Below, in pieces: positions 63,798 to 64,000 of a DNA stretch of 64,000 bases. The stretch is taken from the NCBI GenBank assembly GCA_029262635.1, contig JAJCZA010000004.1:31015-95014 (forward strand), read 5' to 3'. The stretch's first letter is position 1. Every line of letters starts with the position of its first letter. Made by a program: the position numbers and the translations under genes. Below the pieces are notes generated by a model. That model saw only the letters and a list, made by a program, of their open reading frames with translations, did no database searches and was not told where the DNA came from. Source of the stretch: Vampirovibrionales bacterium. GTDB taxonomy: Bacteria; Cyanobacteriota; Vampirovibrionia; Vampirovibrionales; Vampirovibrionaceae.

Positions 63798-64000
63798 ATG
63801 ATACGACGACTTAAGGCTTTAGGCTTCCTTCTGGCGCTACTTGGGCAGGTGGTTATCGCACCGGCCTCATTTGCCTTGACCGGGTTTGAAGTGGTTTCAG
63901 GCGATGTCACCTTGCATCAGTCGGGCAATGTGTATAACATTACGTCTAATTCCGCGCAGGCTGTTGTTCAGTGGCAGAGTTTTAATGTGAATGCGGGGCA
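63798..64000 (+). CDS. Two-partner-secretion exoprotein (filamentous haemagglutinin-type), N-terminus only, cut by window edge
   Basis: The first 67 residues are visible. A signal peptide (RRLKALGFLLALLGQVVIAP, cleaved near SFALTG) is followed by GDVTLHQSGNVYNIT and QAVVQWQSFNVNAG. This matches the TPS secretion domain (G-x-v...n....q.t..a.inW.sFnIg.G). Such proteins are large surface or secreted beta-helical adhesins or toxins exported by a TpsB partner. The ATG at 63798 follows ACAAGGA closely. The gene continues beyond the window; its size and partner are unknown. Confidence 0.82.
   Translation, partial: MIRRLKALGFLLALLGQVVIAPASFALTGFEVVSGDVTLHQSGNVYNITSNSAQAVVQWQSFNVNAG

Overview
The window looks like chromosomal DNA of a Vampirovibrio-type bacterium (Melainabacteria/Vampirovibrionia, the non-photosynthetic sister lineage of Cyanobacteria). 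This placement is inferred from gene content and style, with no database search. The evidence is a futalosine-type menaquinone route (mqnE, mqnA), a cyanobacterial-type acyl-lipid desaturase, a split transketolase, a DapL-type aminotransferase, a YlqD-RimM-TrmD cluster, moderate G+C with AT-rich intergenic spacers, and many hypothetical proteins with a short N-terminal P-x-F-G-like motif. Housekeeping genes dominate and run on both strands.

Layout. 1-7.1 kb: 3' end of dnaK, competence-type comEC and a comEA-like gene, an exported glycine-zipper protein, topA. 7.2-14 kb: a class II glutamine amidotransferase-like protein, wecB, several unknown proteins, a Nudix hydrolase and a MerR-like helix-turn-helix protein. 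14.3-28.4 kb: ftsH, proS, lepA, a decayed TPR gene, two unknown or TPR proteins, mqnE, mqnA, rsgA, a prenyl diphosphate synthase and a divergent PAP2 protein. 28.4-31 kb: split transketolase plus a WecG/TagA glycosyltransferase. 31-37 kb: a large exported unknown protein, a GT2 glycosyltransferase, a 6S-like RNA, ahcY. 37-40 kb: small exported proteins and ylqD-rimM-trmD. 40-45.4 kb: an accessory pair (DnaQ-type exonuclease fused to an ASCH domain, and a phospholipase-D-fold protein), a 58-residue small gene and a duplicated-domain protein. 45.6-51.3 kb: two pseudopilins, an RdgB/HAM1 pyrophosphatase, a methyltransferase-like protein, hemB, dapL. 51.7-62.4 kb: a GH6 cellulase, a Dam-type methyltransferase with an AT-rich membrane partner, desaturase, a Cys-His protein with the N-terminal motif, a beta-class DNA methyltransferase, a TonB-C-like protein, a Sel1 protein, a GH8 glucanase and a bacterial sugar transferase. 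62.4-64 kb: a motif protein, a lipoprotein and the start of a two-partner-secretion exoprotein cut by the right edge.

Themes. Envelope and surface functions recur: wecB, wecG, GT2, sugar transferase, pseudopilins, TPS exoprotein, and GH6 plus GH8 glucanases. Together they would suit a bacterium that attaches to and degrades a cellulose-containing surface, possibly an algal prey cell (inference). The most unusual signals are (i) the shared N-terminal P-x-F-G-like motif on about a dozen otherwise unrelated proteins, including one where it sits directly before a catalytic cysteine; (ii) a small-RNA candidate with an anti-Shine-Dalgarno loop between two hairpins downstream of comEC; (iii) the exonuclease-ASCH/PLD pair; and (iv) a TPR gene with an ATA where the start should be and a -1 frame change at an A7 slippery run. 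I found no tRNA or rRNA genes, CRISPR arrays, intact insertion sequences or origin.
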